Notes: generated from the letters alone by a model not told the origin. A DNA stretch of 64,000 nucleotides from Segatella copri (GCF_009494395.1 NZ_VZCB01000101.1:140680-204679); one strand, 5' to 3'; counted from the stretch's first letter, positions 8,694-17,684 are shown. Translations and numbers: made by a program.

Positions 8694-9365
8694 ATGGCAA
8701 AGTTTAGCAAAATGCAGGTCATGGCAGCCATGAAAGAGACTGGTATGGTTCCTGTATTCTTCAATAAGGACGTTGAAATCTGCAAGAACGTAATCAAGGC
8801 TTGCTATGAGGGTGGCGTTCGCGTTTTCGAGTTTACTAACCGTGGTGACTTCGCTCACGAGATTTTCGGTGAGTTGGTAAAGTGGGCTGACAAGGCTTGC
8901 CCTGAGATGATCTTGGGTGCTGGTACAGTTGTTGATGCTGGTACAGCTTCTCTCTATCTCCAGTTGGGTGCCAACTTCATCGTAGGTCCTAACTTCAACC
9001 CTGACATTGCACCAGTCTGCAACCGTCGCCTGGTTCCATATTCACCAGGTTGTGGTTCTGTTACTGAAATCAACAATGCTCAGGCAGCAGGTTGCGATGT
9101 AACCAAGGTATTCCCTGCTGGTAACGTAGGTGGTCCTTCATTCGTAAAGAATGTGATGGCACCATTGCGTTGGAGCAACATCATGGTAACAGGTGCCGTG
9201 GAGCCAACAGAGGAGAATCTTACTCCTTGGATCAAGGCTGGCGTTCTCTGTGTAGGTATGGGCTCTAAGCTCTTCCCTAAGGAGACTGTTGCTGCTGGCG
9301 ACTGGGCTGCTATCACAGCTAAGTGCCAGGAAGCTCTTGGCTATATTGCCAAGGCTCGCGCTTAA
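8694..9365 (+). CDS. eda: KDPG / 4-hydroxy-2-oxoglutarate aldolase
   Basis: A 223-residue class I aldolase that splits KDPG into pyruvate and glyceraldehyde 3-phosphate. The catalytic glutamate region 'VFEFTNRGD', the 'GAGTVVDAGTASLYLQLGANFIVGP' barrel strands and the Schiff-base lysine region 'CDVTKVFPAGNVGG' (K-x-FPA) are present. It completes the altronate to KDG to KDPG route together with uxaA and kdgK. No terminator is visible between it and the sensor kinase gene 39 bp downstream. Confidence 0.95.
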   Translation: MAKFSKMQVMAAMKETGMVPVFFNKDVEICKNVIKACYEGGVRVFEFTNRGDFAHEIFGELVKWADKACPEMILGAGTVVDAGTASLYLQLGANFIVGPNFNPDIAPVCNRRLVPYSPGCGSVTEINNAQAAGCDVTKVFPAGNVGGPSFVKNVMAPLRWSNIMVTGAVEPTEENLTPWIKAGVLCVGMGSKLFPKETVAAGDWAAITAKCQEALGYIAKARA

Positions 9366-9404
9366 TTTTGAAAATCGTTTTTAAATAAAAGTTGTTTGGT
9401 TTTT

Positions 9405-12400
9405 ATGCTTATGCATAAAAAGAAATGTCATCTTTATAGCGTCGTCATCAACCTTGTGGTGGTGGCGGCGCTTTTCTTTTCAGCTTGTTCGCCTGCCCAT
9501 CAGTATGAGGTGGATAAGTTGAACAGCCAATCCTATGCTCTTCACTATCGCAACCTCGACTCTACCAAAGTGCTGGCAAAGAGAGCCTTAGCTCTTTCCG
9601 ACGATTATCCTACCGGTTATGCAGAGGCTTGCAACAACCTTGCCTTCGTGGCTATTGCCAAGATGGATTACAAGCTTGCCAAACAGTGGCTAAACCTGGT
9701 GGAAGAACGCAGCGACAACCAGATAGAACTCCTTATTGCCGACGTCCAGAATATGCGACTCTGTCAGCGGGAAGCCCGCAACAAGGATTTCTACGCCTAT
9801 CGTGAGAAAGCGATGCGCCGACTGCGCCGAATAGGCGAGGAGACTGATAACCTTCCTCCCCGTGAATATCAGCGTGCGGTCTATGCCCAGTCAGAGTTTG
9901 CGGTTGTGGCTTCCACCTATTTCTATTATGTGCAGTTGGAGAAGCCGATGATGCAAGCCCTGAACCAGATAGACCCTGACGCCTTGGAGCAGGACACTGC
10001 CCAGTATCTGAACTATCTTTACAATTACGGTTCGGGTGGAGCGATTACCCACGGTACTCAGCACGAGATTCTGCAGGCAGAATTCGATATGCTCATCAGA
10101 TGCTACATGCTGGCGAGCGGTCCTAATCCTTATCCTTACTGGCAGGCGAATGCCCTGCAAGCTATCAGCGAACATATCCAGGATGAAGACAACCGGGAGT
10201 TCCTCATCAGGAACAACCTGCCTGCCTTCCAGTATCTCAACATCGAGCAGATGCCAGCCAACCTGCTTGCCGGCAACTTTGCCCAGCGGGCGCTCAATCT
10301 CTTCAGCAGCTATGGCGATGTTTATCAGACGGCAGGAGCCCATCGTACCCTTGCCGAGTGCTATTGGCAAATCAGGGATTACCAGTCGTCGCTCGACTGT
10401 CTGAACCATGCGCTCTATGACAACAGGGCTATCTTCCAGGCGCCCGACCTCGTGGCTTCCATCCGCGAGCAGATGAGTCTGGCTTATTCCGCACTCGACG
10501 ACAAGGTGAAGAGCGACTACAACCGCAACGCCTATCTCGACCTGCAGGAGTCTTCCCGACAGGATCGCCAGCTCGAAGCCCGTGCAGCCCAGCTCGACGA
10601 TATCGCCACGATTCTCAATGTCATGATCATCGCCGTGATAGCCATGATTGTCATTGCCGTCATCCTGCTCTATGTCTTCGACTATATGAAGCGCAAGAAA
10701 TCCAAGGAGGAATCCACGGAAGAACTGCTTAAACCTCTGCATGAACGAATGGAGCTTAATGCTCAGAAACATAAAGAATTCCTTGAGAAGTTTGAAGAGG
10801 AAACAGAACGCCGTATGGAATTGACGATGAGAGTATCTGCCAACAAGGAACGCAATGTGGAGCAGCGCACCAAAGTGGAGTTTGCCAACTCAAATCTTTC
10901 GTATATAAACCGTATGCTGAACGAGGTGACCCGACTCTGCAAGGGTGGTGAAACTGAGGAGGTGAGAAAACAGCGCTACCAGTATATATTGGAACTGGTA
11001 GATGTCATTGAAGATTATAACAGTACCCTGACACGCTGGATTCAGATGAAGCAGGGAATGCTGAATCTCCGCATTGAGAGTTTCTCCCTGCAGCAGCTCT
11101 TCGACATCGTGGAGAAAGGAAAGACGAGCTTCCAGATGAAGGGCATCAGCCTCGTGGTGAAGCCGACGGATGCTGTTCTGAAAGCCGACCGTGCCCTGAC
11201 GCTCTTCATGATCAATACGATAGCCGACAACGCCAGGAAGTTTACTCCTGCCGGTGGCGAGGTGGTCGTCGAGGCTCAGGTCAAGGCAGAGGATAAGTAT
11301 GTGGAGATTTCCATCACGGACAACGGAAAGGGTATGGACGAGGAACAGCTGGCTCATGTCTTCGACCGCGCCTATACCGGCGGACATGGTTTCGGACTGA
11401 TCAACTGCAAGGGAATCATCGAGAAATACAAGAAGACGAGCCGCATGTTTGACAAGTGCGATATTTCTGTACAAAGCAAGGTGGGCAAGGGAAGCCGTTT
11501 TGCCTTCCGCCTTCCAGCGGGTCGTATGCTCCTGCTGTCGTTGCTGATAGCCCTGTTCTCATGTCTCCCTTCAGGCAGCGCCTGGGCGAAGATGCAGAAA
11601 TCTCATAGCTTTCATCATCAGCACAAGCGTACAGCCGTTCAGAAGCCGTTCAATCTGCAGCGAGCCGACCAGTATGCCGACAGTGCCTATTTCAGCAATG
11701 TCAACGGTCATTACGAGCGCACGCTTGCCTTCGCCGATTCAGCAAGAGAGTATCTCAACCGCCATTATCTCTCGCTCCGTCCTAAGGGAACCTTCCTGAT
11801 GGTAAAGTATCCCAAGTCGGGAGCCATAGCCGAACTGCAGTGGCTCAGAGACAGTCTGCCAACCGACTACAACGTGATTCTCGATATCCGCAACGAGAGT
11901 GCTGTGGCAGCCCTGGCGCTCCACCAGTGGGACCTGTATGCCAGCAACAACAAGGTCTACACCCAGCTCTTCAGGGAGATGAGCGCCGACAATACGCTCG
12001 ATGAATACGTGCGCACGATGGAGGTTTCCAAGAACTCCAAGAATGTAGCGGTGGTTCTCCTGATACTCCTCCTGCTGCAGCTGCCGCTGGCTTACTATCT
12101 GCTGTATTATCGCCACATCCTGCGCTATCGCTTCGCCGTAGACAAGGTGAATACCATCAACCAGATTCTGCTCAGCAGCAGCTCTGACAAGGAAAAGCTG
12201 CAGCGAATCAGCGAGATATGGGATGAGAAAACCAGCCGTAGAGCCAACAGCGAACAGCTCAACGAGGTGGTGGTGCGCATCGAGAAAGCGCTGAACGACG
12301 GCATTGCAGATGTCCGGAAAGACTACAGCAGACTGGAACTGCTGGAAGACGAAATCCATCGAACGGAATACGAGGGCGACAAGCTGTATGTTGCCAATCA

Positions 12401-12998
12401 GGTGCTCAACAACTGTCTCTCTGCCCTGAAACACGAAACGATGTATTATCCGTCGCGCATCCGACAGCTCATCGAAACCAATCCCGATGATGTGGAATCG
12501 CTGCGCGAGCTGATAGAGTATTACAAATCGGTATATACCATGCTGAGTACGCAGGCGATGGAGCAGGCGAAGGGTATGGTAAGGCTGGATTACCACCTGC
12601 TGGAGCTTCTTTTCGAAATCCTGATAGCCAATACGAAGAAGTGCGGCATCAGAATCGAGACTACGGACGGAAATCCTTATGCCGAGGTGTATGTGAAGCA
12701 GTATGAATCGCCTTACGATTCCCGGCAGATTACCGATTTCTTTTCATCTACTACGGTAGATGTCAATTATCTCGTAGCGAGACAGATAGCCAGAGAGGTA
12801 GGTGATATTACCAACTTGCGCGGCTGCGGTCTCAGTTCCACTGCCGGATCTGACGGCAGTGCAATCATCACGGCTGTCCTGCCTGTAGCGGTCGTTAAGA
12901 GAATCGACTTCGAGGGCTTGAAGGAAAGATGGAAACATAAGGTTGAATTAGAAATAACAGAAGTTCAGCATGAGAACCCTCAAGCTGGAGTTGAATAG
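9405..12998 (+). CDS. DUF5112/DUF5113 membrane sensor histidine kinase, double-kinase architecture
   Basis: A very large (about 1197-residue) sensor. From the ATG at 9405: lipoprotein-like signal (lipobox FFSAC, Cys28); periplasmic helical TPR-like DUF5112 domain to about 395; membrane helix about 403-425; cytoplasmic coiled coil and an ATPase domain with an intact N box (NTIADNARKFTPAG), G1 (DNGKGM, Asp639) and G2 (GHGFGL). A second signal-like hydrophobic stretch follows at about 708-725, then a periplasmic DUF5113 region, a third membrane helix about 881-903, and a second cytoplasmic region with an H-box-like 'LKHET' (His1010) and a degenerate ATPase. A response regulator follows 24 bp later. 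The ATG at 9411 is an equally possible start; a TTG at 9396 is less likely. Confidence 0.88.
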   Translation: MLMHKKKCHLYSVVINLVVVAALFFSACSPAHQYEVDKLNSQSYALHYRNLDSTKVLAKRALALSDDYPTGYAEACNNLAFVAIAKMDYKLAKQWLNLVEERSDNQIELLIADVQNMRLCQREARNKDFYAYREKAMRRLRRIGEETDNLPPREYQRAVYAQSEFAVVASTYFYYVQLEKPMMQALNQIDPDALEQDTAQYLNYLYNYGSGGAITHGTQHEILQAEFDMLIRCYMLASGPNPYPYWQANALQAISEHIQDEDNREFLIRNNLPAFQYLNIEQMPANLLAGNFAQRALNLFSSYGDVYQTAGAHRTLAECYWQIRDYQSSLDCLNHALYDNRAIFQAPDLVASIREQMSLAYSALDDKVKSDYNRNAYLDLQESSRQDRQLEARAAQLDDIATILNVMIIAVIAMIVIAVILLYVFDYMKRKKSKEESTEELLKPLHERMELNAQKHKEFLEKFEEETERRMELTMRVSANKERNVEQRTKVEFANSNLSYINRMLNEVTRLCKGGETEEVRKQRYQYILELVDVIEDYNSTLTRWIQMKQGMLNLRIESFSLQQLFDIVEKGKTSFQMKGISLVVKPTDAVLKADRALTLFMINTIADNARKFTPAGGEVVVEAQVKAEDKYVEISITDNGKGMDEEQLAHVFDRAYTGGHGFGLINCKGIIEKYKKTSRMFDKCDISVQSKVGKGSRFAFRLPAGRMLLLSLLIALFSCLPSGSAWAKMQKSHSFHHQHKRTAVQKPFNLQRADQYADSAYFSNVNGHYERTLAFADSAREYLNRHYLSLRPKGTFLMVKYPKSGAIAELQWLRDSLPTDYNVILDIRNESAVAALALHQWDLYASNNKVYTQLFREMSADNTLDEYVRTMEVSKNSKNVAVVLLILLLLQLPLAYYLLYYRHILRYRFAVDKVNTINQILLSSSSDKEKLQRISEIWDEKTSRRANSEQLNEVVVRIEKALNDGIADVRKDYSRLELLEDEIHRTEYEGDKLYVANQVLNNCLSALKHETMYYPSRIRQLIETNPDDVESLRELIEYYKSVYTMLSTQAMEQAKGMVRLDYHLLELLFEILIANTKKCGIRIETTDGNPYAEVYVKQYESPYDSRQITDFFSSTTVDVNYLVARQIAREVGDITNLRGCGLSSTAGSDGSAIITAVLPVAVVKRIDFEGLKERWKHKVELEITEVQHENPQAGVE

Positions 12999-13022
12999 AA
13001 ATAATAAAAATAGAATTGAGAT

Positions 13023-13748
13023 ATGGAGAATTTTAAAGTGATTATAGTAGAAGATGTGCCACTGGAGCTGAAAGGTACCGAGGGCATCTTCAAGACCGAC
13101 ATTCCTGAGGCAGAAATCATTGGAACTGCCGAAAACGAACCGGCTTACTGGCGACTTATCAAGGCGCAGAAGCCCGACCTCGTGCTGCTCGATCTGGGAT
13201 TGGGCGGTTCTACCACCATTGGCGTGGAAATCTGCCGCAGCACCAAGCAGCAGTATCCCGACGTGAAGGTGCTCATCTTTACGGGCGAGATTCTCAACGA
13301 GAAGCTGTGGGTGGATGCGCTGGATGCCGGATGCGACGGAATCATCCTGAAGAGCGGCGAACTGCTCACCCGTGGTGATGTGGCGAGCTGCATGGGCGGC
13401 AAGAAGATGGTCTTCAACCAGCCTATCCTGAAGAAGATTATCGAGCGATTCAAGAAGAGCGTGAACAGCGAGCTGATGCGCCAGGAGGCTCTCATCAATT
13501 ACGAGATTGATGAATACGACGAGCGTTTTCTGCGCCATCTTGCCCTGGGCTACACCAAGGAGCAGATTACCGGTCTGCGAGGAATGCCTTTCGGTGTGAA
13601 GAGTCTGGAGAAGCGCCAGAACGAGCTGGTACAGAAGCTGTTTCCTGACGGCAACAACGGCAATAGCGTGAATGCCACCCGACTGGTGGTAAGGGCCTGC
13701 GAACTGCGCATCCTGGATATTGATAATCTTGTGGCTGACGAGGAGTAG
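13023..13748 (+). CDS. Response regulator, receiver plus C-terminal HTH-like domain
   Basis: A 241-residue response regulator. The receiver domain (1-125) has the acidic pair Glu10/Asp11, phospho-acceptor Asp57 (LVLLDLGLGG), Thr87 and Lys110, so it looks functional. The C-terminal region (about 165-240: 'ERFLRHLALGYTKEQITGLRGMPFGVKSLEKRQNELVQKLF') resembles a divergent LuxR-type helix-turn-helix, which would bind DNA. It is the cognate partner of the large kinase upstream. Its targets are not visible. Confidence 0.92.
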   Translation: MENFKVIIVEDVPLELKGTEGIFKTDIPEAEIIGTAENEPAYWRLIKAQKPDLVLLDLGLGGSTTIGVEICRSTKQQYPDVKVLIFTGEILNEKLWVDALDAGCDGIILKSGELLTRGDVASCMGGKKMVFNQPILKKIIERFKKSVNSELMRQEALINYEIDEYDERFLRHLALGYTKEQITGLRGMPFGVKSLEKRQNELVQKLFPDGNNGNSVNATRLVVRACELRILDIDNLVADEE

Positions 13749-13767
13749 GTCATAGTGGAGATAATTC

Positions 13768-14397
13768 ATGGGGAATAGGACTATGAGGAATAGAATATCG
13801 ATTTATCGGAAGTTGACCCGTTTGGGGGCATGGCTGGCTAGCGGATTGCTGGTTGGCCAGTGCGTCCTGGTGCTGGTATCGTGGCTGCAGACGGCTGCGA
13901 TGCCGGAAACCTTCCCGCGCACGTTGCTCAATGCCGAGGGCATCCGATGGTTCTTCGGACGCTTTACGGAGAATCTGATGCAGCCGATGCTGGTCTGGCT
14001 CCTGCTGCTCTGCATCTCGCTGGGGGCACTCTACAGGAGCGGTCTGCTTCATTTCAACGGCAGGGAATATCGCCAGCGGGTAGCCATGCGAGTGGTGTTT
14101 TTCGAGTTTCTGCTGTTCGTCTTCGTGATGGTTTGTCTCACGATGGTTCCCCATGCTATATTGCTGAACGTGATGGGTGGCATCTGGGGCAGTAGTTTTA
14201 CGAAGAGTCTCCTTCCGTACATTTGTTTTGCGGTCATGGTGATGAGTCTCACCTTTGGTGTGGCGAGCAACCGCTTCCGTTCGCTCACGGAGGCTTATGA
14301 GGCGTCGTATTTCGGCATTCGGGTCTTTGCTCCGCTCTATCTCCTCTACGTTCTCTCCGTCCAGCTCTACAGTTCCCTGGTTTATCTTTATTTCTAA
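13768..14397 (+). CDS. Small integral membrane protein of the two-component operon
   Basis: A 209-residue protein with about five hydrophobic helices (residues about 20-42, 72-90, 108-130, 145-165 and 185-207) and a basic N-terminus. I do not recognise a family. It begins 19 bp after the response regulator and shares its strand, so it is probably the third gene of the signalling operon. A GGAG precedes the ATG at 13768; the ATG at 13786 is an alternative. Confidence 0.75.
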   Translation: MGNRTMRNRISIYRKLTRLGAWLASGLLVGQCVLVLVSWLQTAAMPETFPRTLLNAEGIRWFFGRFTENLMQPMLVWLLLLCISLGALYRSGLLHFNGREYRQRVAMRVVFFEFLLFVFVMVCLTMVPHAILLNVMGGIWGSSFTKSLLPYICFAVMVMSLTFGVASNRFRSLTEAYEASYFGIRVFAPLYLLYVLSVQLYSSLVYLYF

Positions 14398-14410
14398 AAG
14401 GTCGGGGCTA

Positions 14411-14494
14411 ATATCTCTGTGAAATATGAAAATATCTCTGAGAAATATGAAAATATCTCTGAGAGATAAAATAATATCTCCGTGGGATATGAAA
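14411..14494. repeat. Four hairpin units at 21-bp spacing
   Basis: Units begin at 14411, 14432, 14453 and 14474, each starting ATATCTC. Each is an imperfect palindrome: unit 3 contains TATCTCTGAGAGATA (perfect) and unit 4 ATATC...GATAT; units 1 and 2 have ATAT...ATAT with one mismatch. The array lies between two convergent operons. Confidence 0.8.
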
Positions 14495-14512
14495 TCTCAT
14501 GTGGTTCAAGAA

Positions 14513-14549
14513 CGGGCTGAAGGCCCAAAAGCTCCTAGCCCAATGTGTA
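14513..14549. repeat. REP-like palindrome (GGGCTGAAGGCCC ... TAGCCC)
   Basis: GGGCT at 14514 can pair with AGCCC near 14537-14541, with an inner GGCC-rich arm, and is followed by AATGTGTA. A related block, GGGCTCAAGCCC followed by TAATGTGTA, lies at 48317-48343. The pair suggests a dispersed palindromic element. Confidence 0.4.
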
Positions 14550-14562
14550 AAAAGGGTAGGGA

Positions 14563-14610
14563 TATAAAAAAGCCCTGCAAGAGGTAGCTTGTTGCTTTTC
14601 TCTTGCAGGG
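14563..14610 (-). terminator. Intrinsic terminator of the fimbrillin operon
   Basis: CCCTGCAAGAG (14573-14583) pairs with CTCTTGCAGGG (14600-14610). Read on the minus strand the stem is followed by CTTTTTTATATC, a good U-run. It lies about 50 bp past the fimbrillin stop. Confidence 0.8.
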
Positions 14611-14661
14611 GATTATTATCTATCATTGGGCTTACTTGTGAAGCTTTTGCCTAAATGATTG

Positions 14662-15792
14662 TTACTGCTGGATGTTAATATTGTTGCCTGTTGTAGTATT
14701 GCCAGCTACCCAATCTTCTGTAGATGCATCAAAATTAATTGGAGTTAAGATTGGCTTGCCTTGGTCATCATAACCACCACCAAATATCAAGGTGTAGACA
14801 TAACGCTTGCCTGGGTCCCAAGTAGCACTAAATGGTACATAGAGAGTCTCAAAGCCGCCTTTGCCGAATAGATATACATCATTCTGCTTGATTTTACAAT
14901 TGATTTCAAGATACGAATGCTTTGCATCGTCTGCTTGCTTCTTTGTTTCTGTAGAAGGTTTCCAAGCTGTTAAGGATTGTGGAACAAATAGCATTGGCTT
15001 GGTGATAATTTCTGTACTTGTACTTGTGACAGTTTTAGTTCCATCCATTCCTGCTGTTAAAGTAAACATCGGAGCAATATCAACTAAACTCCAATTTTCT
15101 TTTGTAGGATTTCCTTCTGGTATAGTGAATGTACCTCCCACATGGAAATTGTGAATTTTGATATTTTCAATCTCTACTTTCAATTTGTCATCATTAGTTT
15201 TTGCCTTAAACAAAACCTGAGACAAAATATGCTTGAAAGTCAGGTTTACCTTACCGTTAGCTTTTGTCTGTCCCTTGGCAACAGCATACATTACATCCAC
15301 ATTGGCAGGTAGAGGATTTGTAGCATCTTTATTATATTCATCGCTAGATGAGTATTTAATTATTCGTTTTTCATGGTTAAATATCCACCCAAAATACAAA
15401 TCTTCTGAAAAGGTTGCAGGACTTACAGCATAAAAATCCAGCGAATAATTTGGCCAATAGCGAAGGTCTGAAGATTTTGCATATGTCCAGGCATGTGCAT
15501 CATCGTCATACTTGATCTGAACACCATTATGAGCCATTTCATGATCATCAGTATCAATATTACCCATAAAAGCGTTACCGGCATTATCAAAGGCATAAAC
15601 CTTGAAGTCCGTCGTTCTGATATTCGCAGCATTAATAATCGTTGCTCTAGATCCCATCTGGCTGCCAACGGTATGGAAGCCGATTGGGGTCTTTTCCTGA
15701 GCGGTATCAATGCTTGCGAGCTCGGTGTCCGAGCATCCTGACAGCGATGCCATTACGGCAAAGGCTGCAGTAAATAAATAAATTTTATTCAT
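14662..15792 (-). CDS. Fimbrillin family lipoprotein (FimA/Mfa1-like)
   Basis: A 376-residue surface lipoprotein. The signal peptide ends in a lipobox (SLSGC, Cys20), followed by a Ser/Thr/Asp-rich tether and 'TPIGFHTVGSQ', the typical entry to fimbrillin N-terminal beta domains, then 'TTDFKVYAFDNAGNAFM' and a C-terminal 'VPFSATWDPGKRYVYTLIFGGG' block. Fimbrillins assemble into type V pili by strand exchange after proteolytic processing; whether this one is a shaft or tip subunit cannot be told. It is the last gene of a DUF3575-DUF5119-fimbrillin operon common in Bacteroidales. Confidence 0.9.
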   Translation of the reverse strand: MNKIYLFTAAFAVMASLSGCSDTELASIDTAQEKTPIGFHTVGSQMGSRATIINAANIRTTDFKVYAFDNAGNAFMGNIDTDDHEMAHNGVQIKYDDDAHAWTYAKSSDLRYWPNYSLDFYAVSPATFSEDLYFGWIFNHEKRIIKYSSSDEYNKDATNPLPANVDVMYAVAKGQTKANGKVNLTFKHILSQVLFKAKTNDDKLKVEIENIKIHNFHVGGTFTIPEGNPTKENWSLVDIAPMFTLTAGMDGTKTVTSTSTEIITKPMLFVPQSLTAWKPSTETKKQADDAKHSYLEINCKIKQNDVYLFGKGGFETLYVPFSATWDPGKRYVYTLIFGGGYDDQGKPILTPINFDASTEDWVAGNTTTGNNINIQQ

Positions 15793-15868
15793 AAGATAAT
15801 TAAATTTACTAAAACGTTAAATATATATTTGGTTTATTTTACCTGAAACTTTCTGAATTGCATATTTT

Positions 15869-16801
15869 CTAACACAGTATATCCGTGTTTACGTCTGCCC
15901 AGTCATCGGCTCCTACGTCAAATCCGGCATCGTCCTTGCTGCCTCCGGAATCCTCCGGAATGTCGAAATCAAAGTTCAATACCAGATGAACATTGCCTAT
16001 ATGGCCCTCTACGGGGAAGGAACGGACCTGCTGAGTTACGTCCTGCTCCAGAACATGCAACTTGCCCGTGCGACTCTTGATGTAGAGCTTGAACACATGG
16101 GGCTCGGTGCTCTTCTGGCGATAGCCGAAGGTGTAGAAGCCGCCCTTGATCTGACCGTCCTTTACCTCGCCGCCAAACAGCAGGCGCTCGGATGGAACTT
16201 CATCGGGCAACTCATCGTTTGCCAACAGCAGCGAACCCGACATTCCCGAAAGACTTGCCCTGATATCAGCCACTCTCTCAAGATGGCGGATGCCATGCAC
16301 CTCGTAGGTGTATCGGCTCACCTTGTTCTCGGGATGAAGCGTGATGACCAGCTCATCTTCCTTGCCATTGTCCTTGACCGAAACCGTTTCCAGATGGTAG
16401 CCGCACATCCACGGAGGAGTGATGCAGGCTTGCTCGCCATCAGGCGTCTGGACGGAGCGGGTATAGGCGGTAAAATGCCAGAAACTGTCAGTATTCTTCC
16501 ACAGGATGCCGTCGGCATCATAGTTGTAGCTCGCCACGGCATAGTCGTTGGCTGGCAACTCTATCGTCCGGCCTTCGCCATACGGGAAGTCGAATATCCA
16601 GGGATCACCTTTGCCTTGGAGAGGAAAGAAGATGACTCGCATTCCTTCCGGCTTATCGAAGTCTGCCAGCTGTTCCCATTTCAGCACCACTCTGAGGGAG
16701 CGGAACTTGACGGTTTCGGGGAATTTGAGTTCCTTATGCTCGCAGGAAGTCAGGATAAAGGAGAGCAGGAGGATGAAAAATGTAAGGATTCTTCTAATCA
16801 T
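15869..16801 (-). CDS. DUF5119 lipoprotein of the fimbrillin operon
   Basis: A protein of about 310 residues with a lipoprotein signal (ILTSC) and the DUF5119 layout: an early 'LRVVLKWEQLADFDKPEGMRVIFFP' block, 'ELPANDYAVASYNYDADGI', then later fimbrillin-like beta segments. The start is the ATG at 16801, preceded five bases earlier by a strong AGGAGG; two GTG codons just upstream are therefore not starts. It overlaps the stop of the DUF3575 gene by 8 bp, a sign of translational coupling. DUF5119 proteins usually neighbour fimbrillins and may be accessory or anchor subunits. Confidence 0.88.
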   Translation of the reverse strand: MIRRILTFFILLLSFILTSCEHKELKFPETVKFRSLRVVLKWEQLADFDKPEGMRVIFFPLQGKGDPWIFDFPYGEGRTIELPANDYAVASYNYDADGILWKNTDSFWHFTAYTRSVQTPDGEQACITPPWMCGYHLETVSVKDNGKEDELVITLHPENKVSRYTYEVHGIRHLERVADIRASLSGMSGSLLLANDELPDEVPSERLLFGGEVKDGQIKGGFYTFGYRQKSTEPHVFKLYIKSRTGKLHVLEQDVTQQVRSFPVEGHIGNVHLVLNFDFDIPEDSGGSKDDAGFDVGADDWADVNTDILC

Positions 16802-17519
16802 CACCACCTCCTTTCCTGTCTGTGGAATCCATCAGAAAAGAATTTTTCTTTCTGGATTTTCCCTGATTACGGTTCCCTTTGCCCAGAAGCCAGACGAGCG
16901 ATATTTCAGCCTTTGTAGGGCCTATCCATTGCCGCTTCTTCGTGGCTTGCCATACGTATTCGCCGTCCTGTGGGAGATATTCGTGGTAGATTCCGCCCCA
17001 GTATCCGGCTCCGATGGTGAAATCGATGTTCCATCTTCGGGCGATAGGGAGGGAGTAGCCATATTCGGCTCCCACCACGTAGTTCATCTTGTCCCAGAGC
17101 GTGCCACCGGGCTTGCCGCCCATGTAGCCCCTTCCACCGGTTTCGAAATCGTAGGTAAAGATCTGACCGTACACCCCGACATGATGCCCGGTGAGGGCTT
17201 TCCTTCGGGCTGCCTTTCCCAGCCATTTGCGCAGGGCAACATCTCCACCGTAAGCTCGCCAATACCAATGGCTGTGGTCGTTGTTCCACCAACCATACAT
17301 GGCGTTGGCGGCAACCGTCTATCTCTTGCCGAGGTCGAATTCCACTCCTACGTTGGGAATCAGCAATGCGTCGTATATCATATTCGTCCGTATGTCCATA
17401 TAGAATGGTTTGTTCATTTTTACGGAGTCGTTCTCCTGTTTTATATTCTGTGCCGGCGCTCTGCTGCCATATATTAATAATGTGATGAGGAGTATATATT
17501 TGGTTATTCCATTCATCAT
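16794..17519 (-). pseudogene. DUF3575 outer-membrane protein interrupted by an amber codon
   Basis: Two pieces in the same frame, 17319-17519 (66 residues, with a signal peptide and 'MDIRTNMIYDALLIPNVGVEFDLGKR') and 16794-17318, form one DUF3575 protein of about 241 residues. They are separated only by TAG at 17319-17321. Family members usually have tryptophan (TGG) at this place (GK.W...), so a single G-to-A change explains the stop. The downstream part keeps the family motifs (MYGWW, 'YWRAYGGDVALRKW', 'GPTKAEISLVW') and shows no further decay. It may be a recent nonsense mutation, a sequencing error or a suppressed codon. Confidence 0.85.
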
Positions 17520-17568
17520 GTTATCTAAGAATTGTATATTTTCTGCTATAATTATTCATTTACGGCTG

Positions 17569-17600
17569 CAAAGATACAAAGAGTTTGTAATAATACCAAA
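17569..17600 (-). promoter_or_regulatory. Promoter of the DUF3575-DUF5119-fimbrillin operon
   Basis: On the minus strand TTTG (17597-17600) and TATCTTTG (17569-17576) are separated by exactly 20 bp, an ideal Bacteroidetes sigma-ABfr promoter, about 50 bp upstream of the first ATG. Confidence 0.88.
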
Positions 17601-17684
17601 TTGAAATAGTTAAAACTTTATAAAGAAAATGAGATTATTATTATTTGTCAAGAATGTTGCCTTTGGGGGAACAAAATAATAAGA

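Noticed and set aside
9396..9404. TTG at 9396 as the start of the sensor kinase
   Set aside because: The ATG codons at 9405 and 9411 give a normal lipoprotein signal without the extra residues.
14408..14626. A 72-codon minus-strand frame with heptad repeats
   Set aside because: The repeats are only the translation of the 21-bp hairpin array, and the frame spans a terminator.
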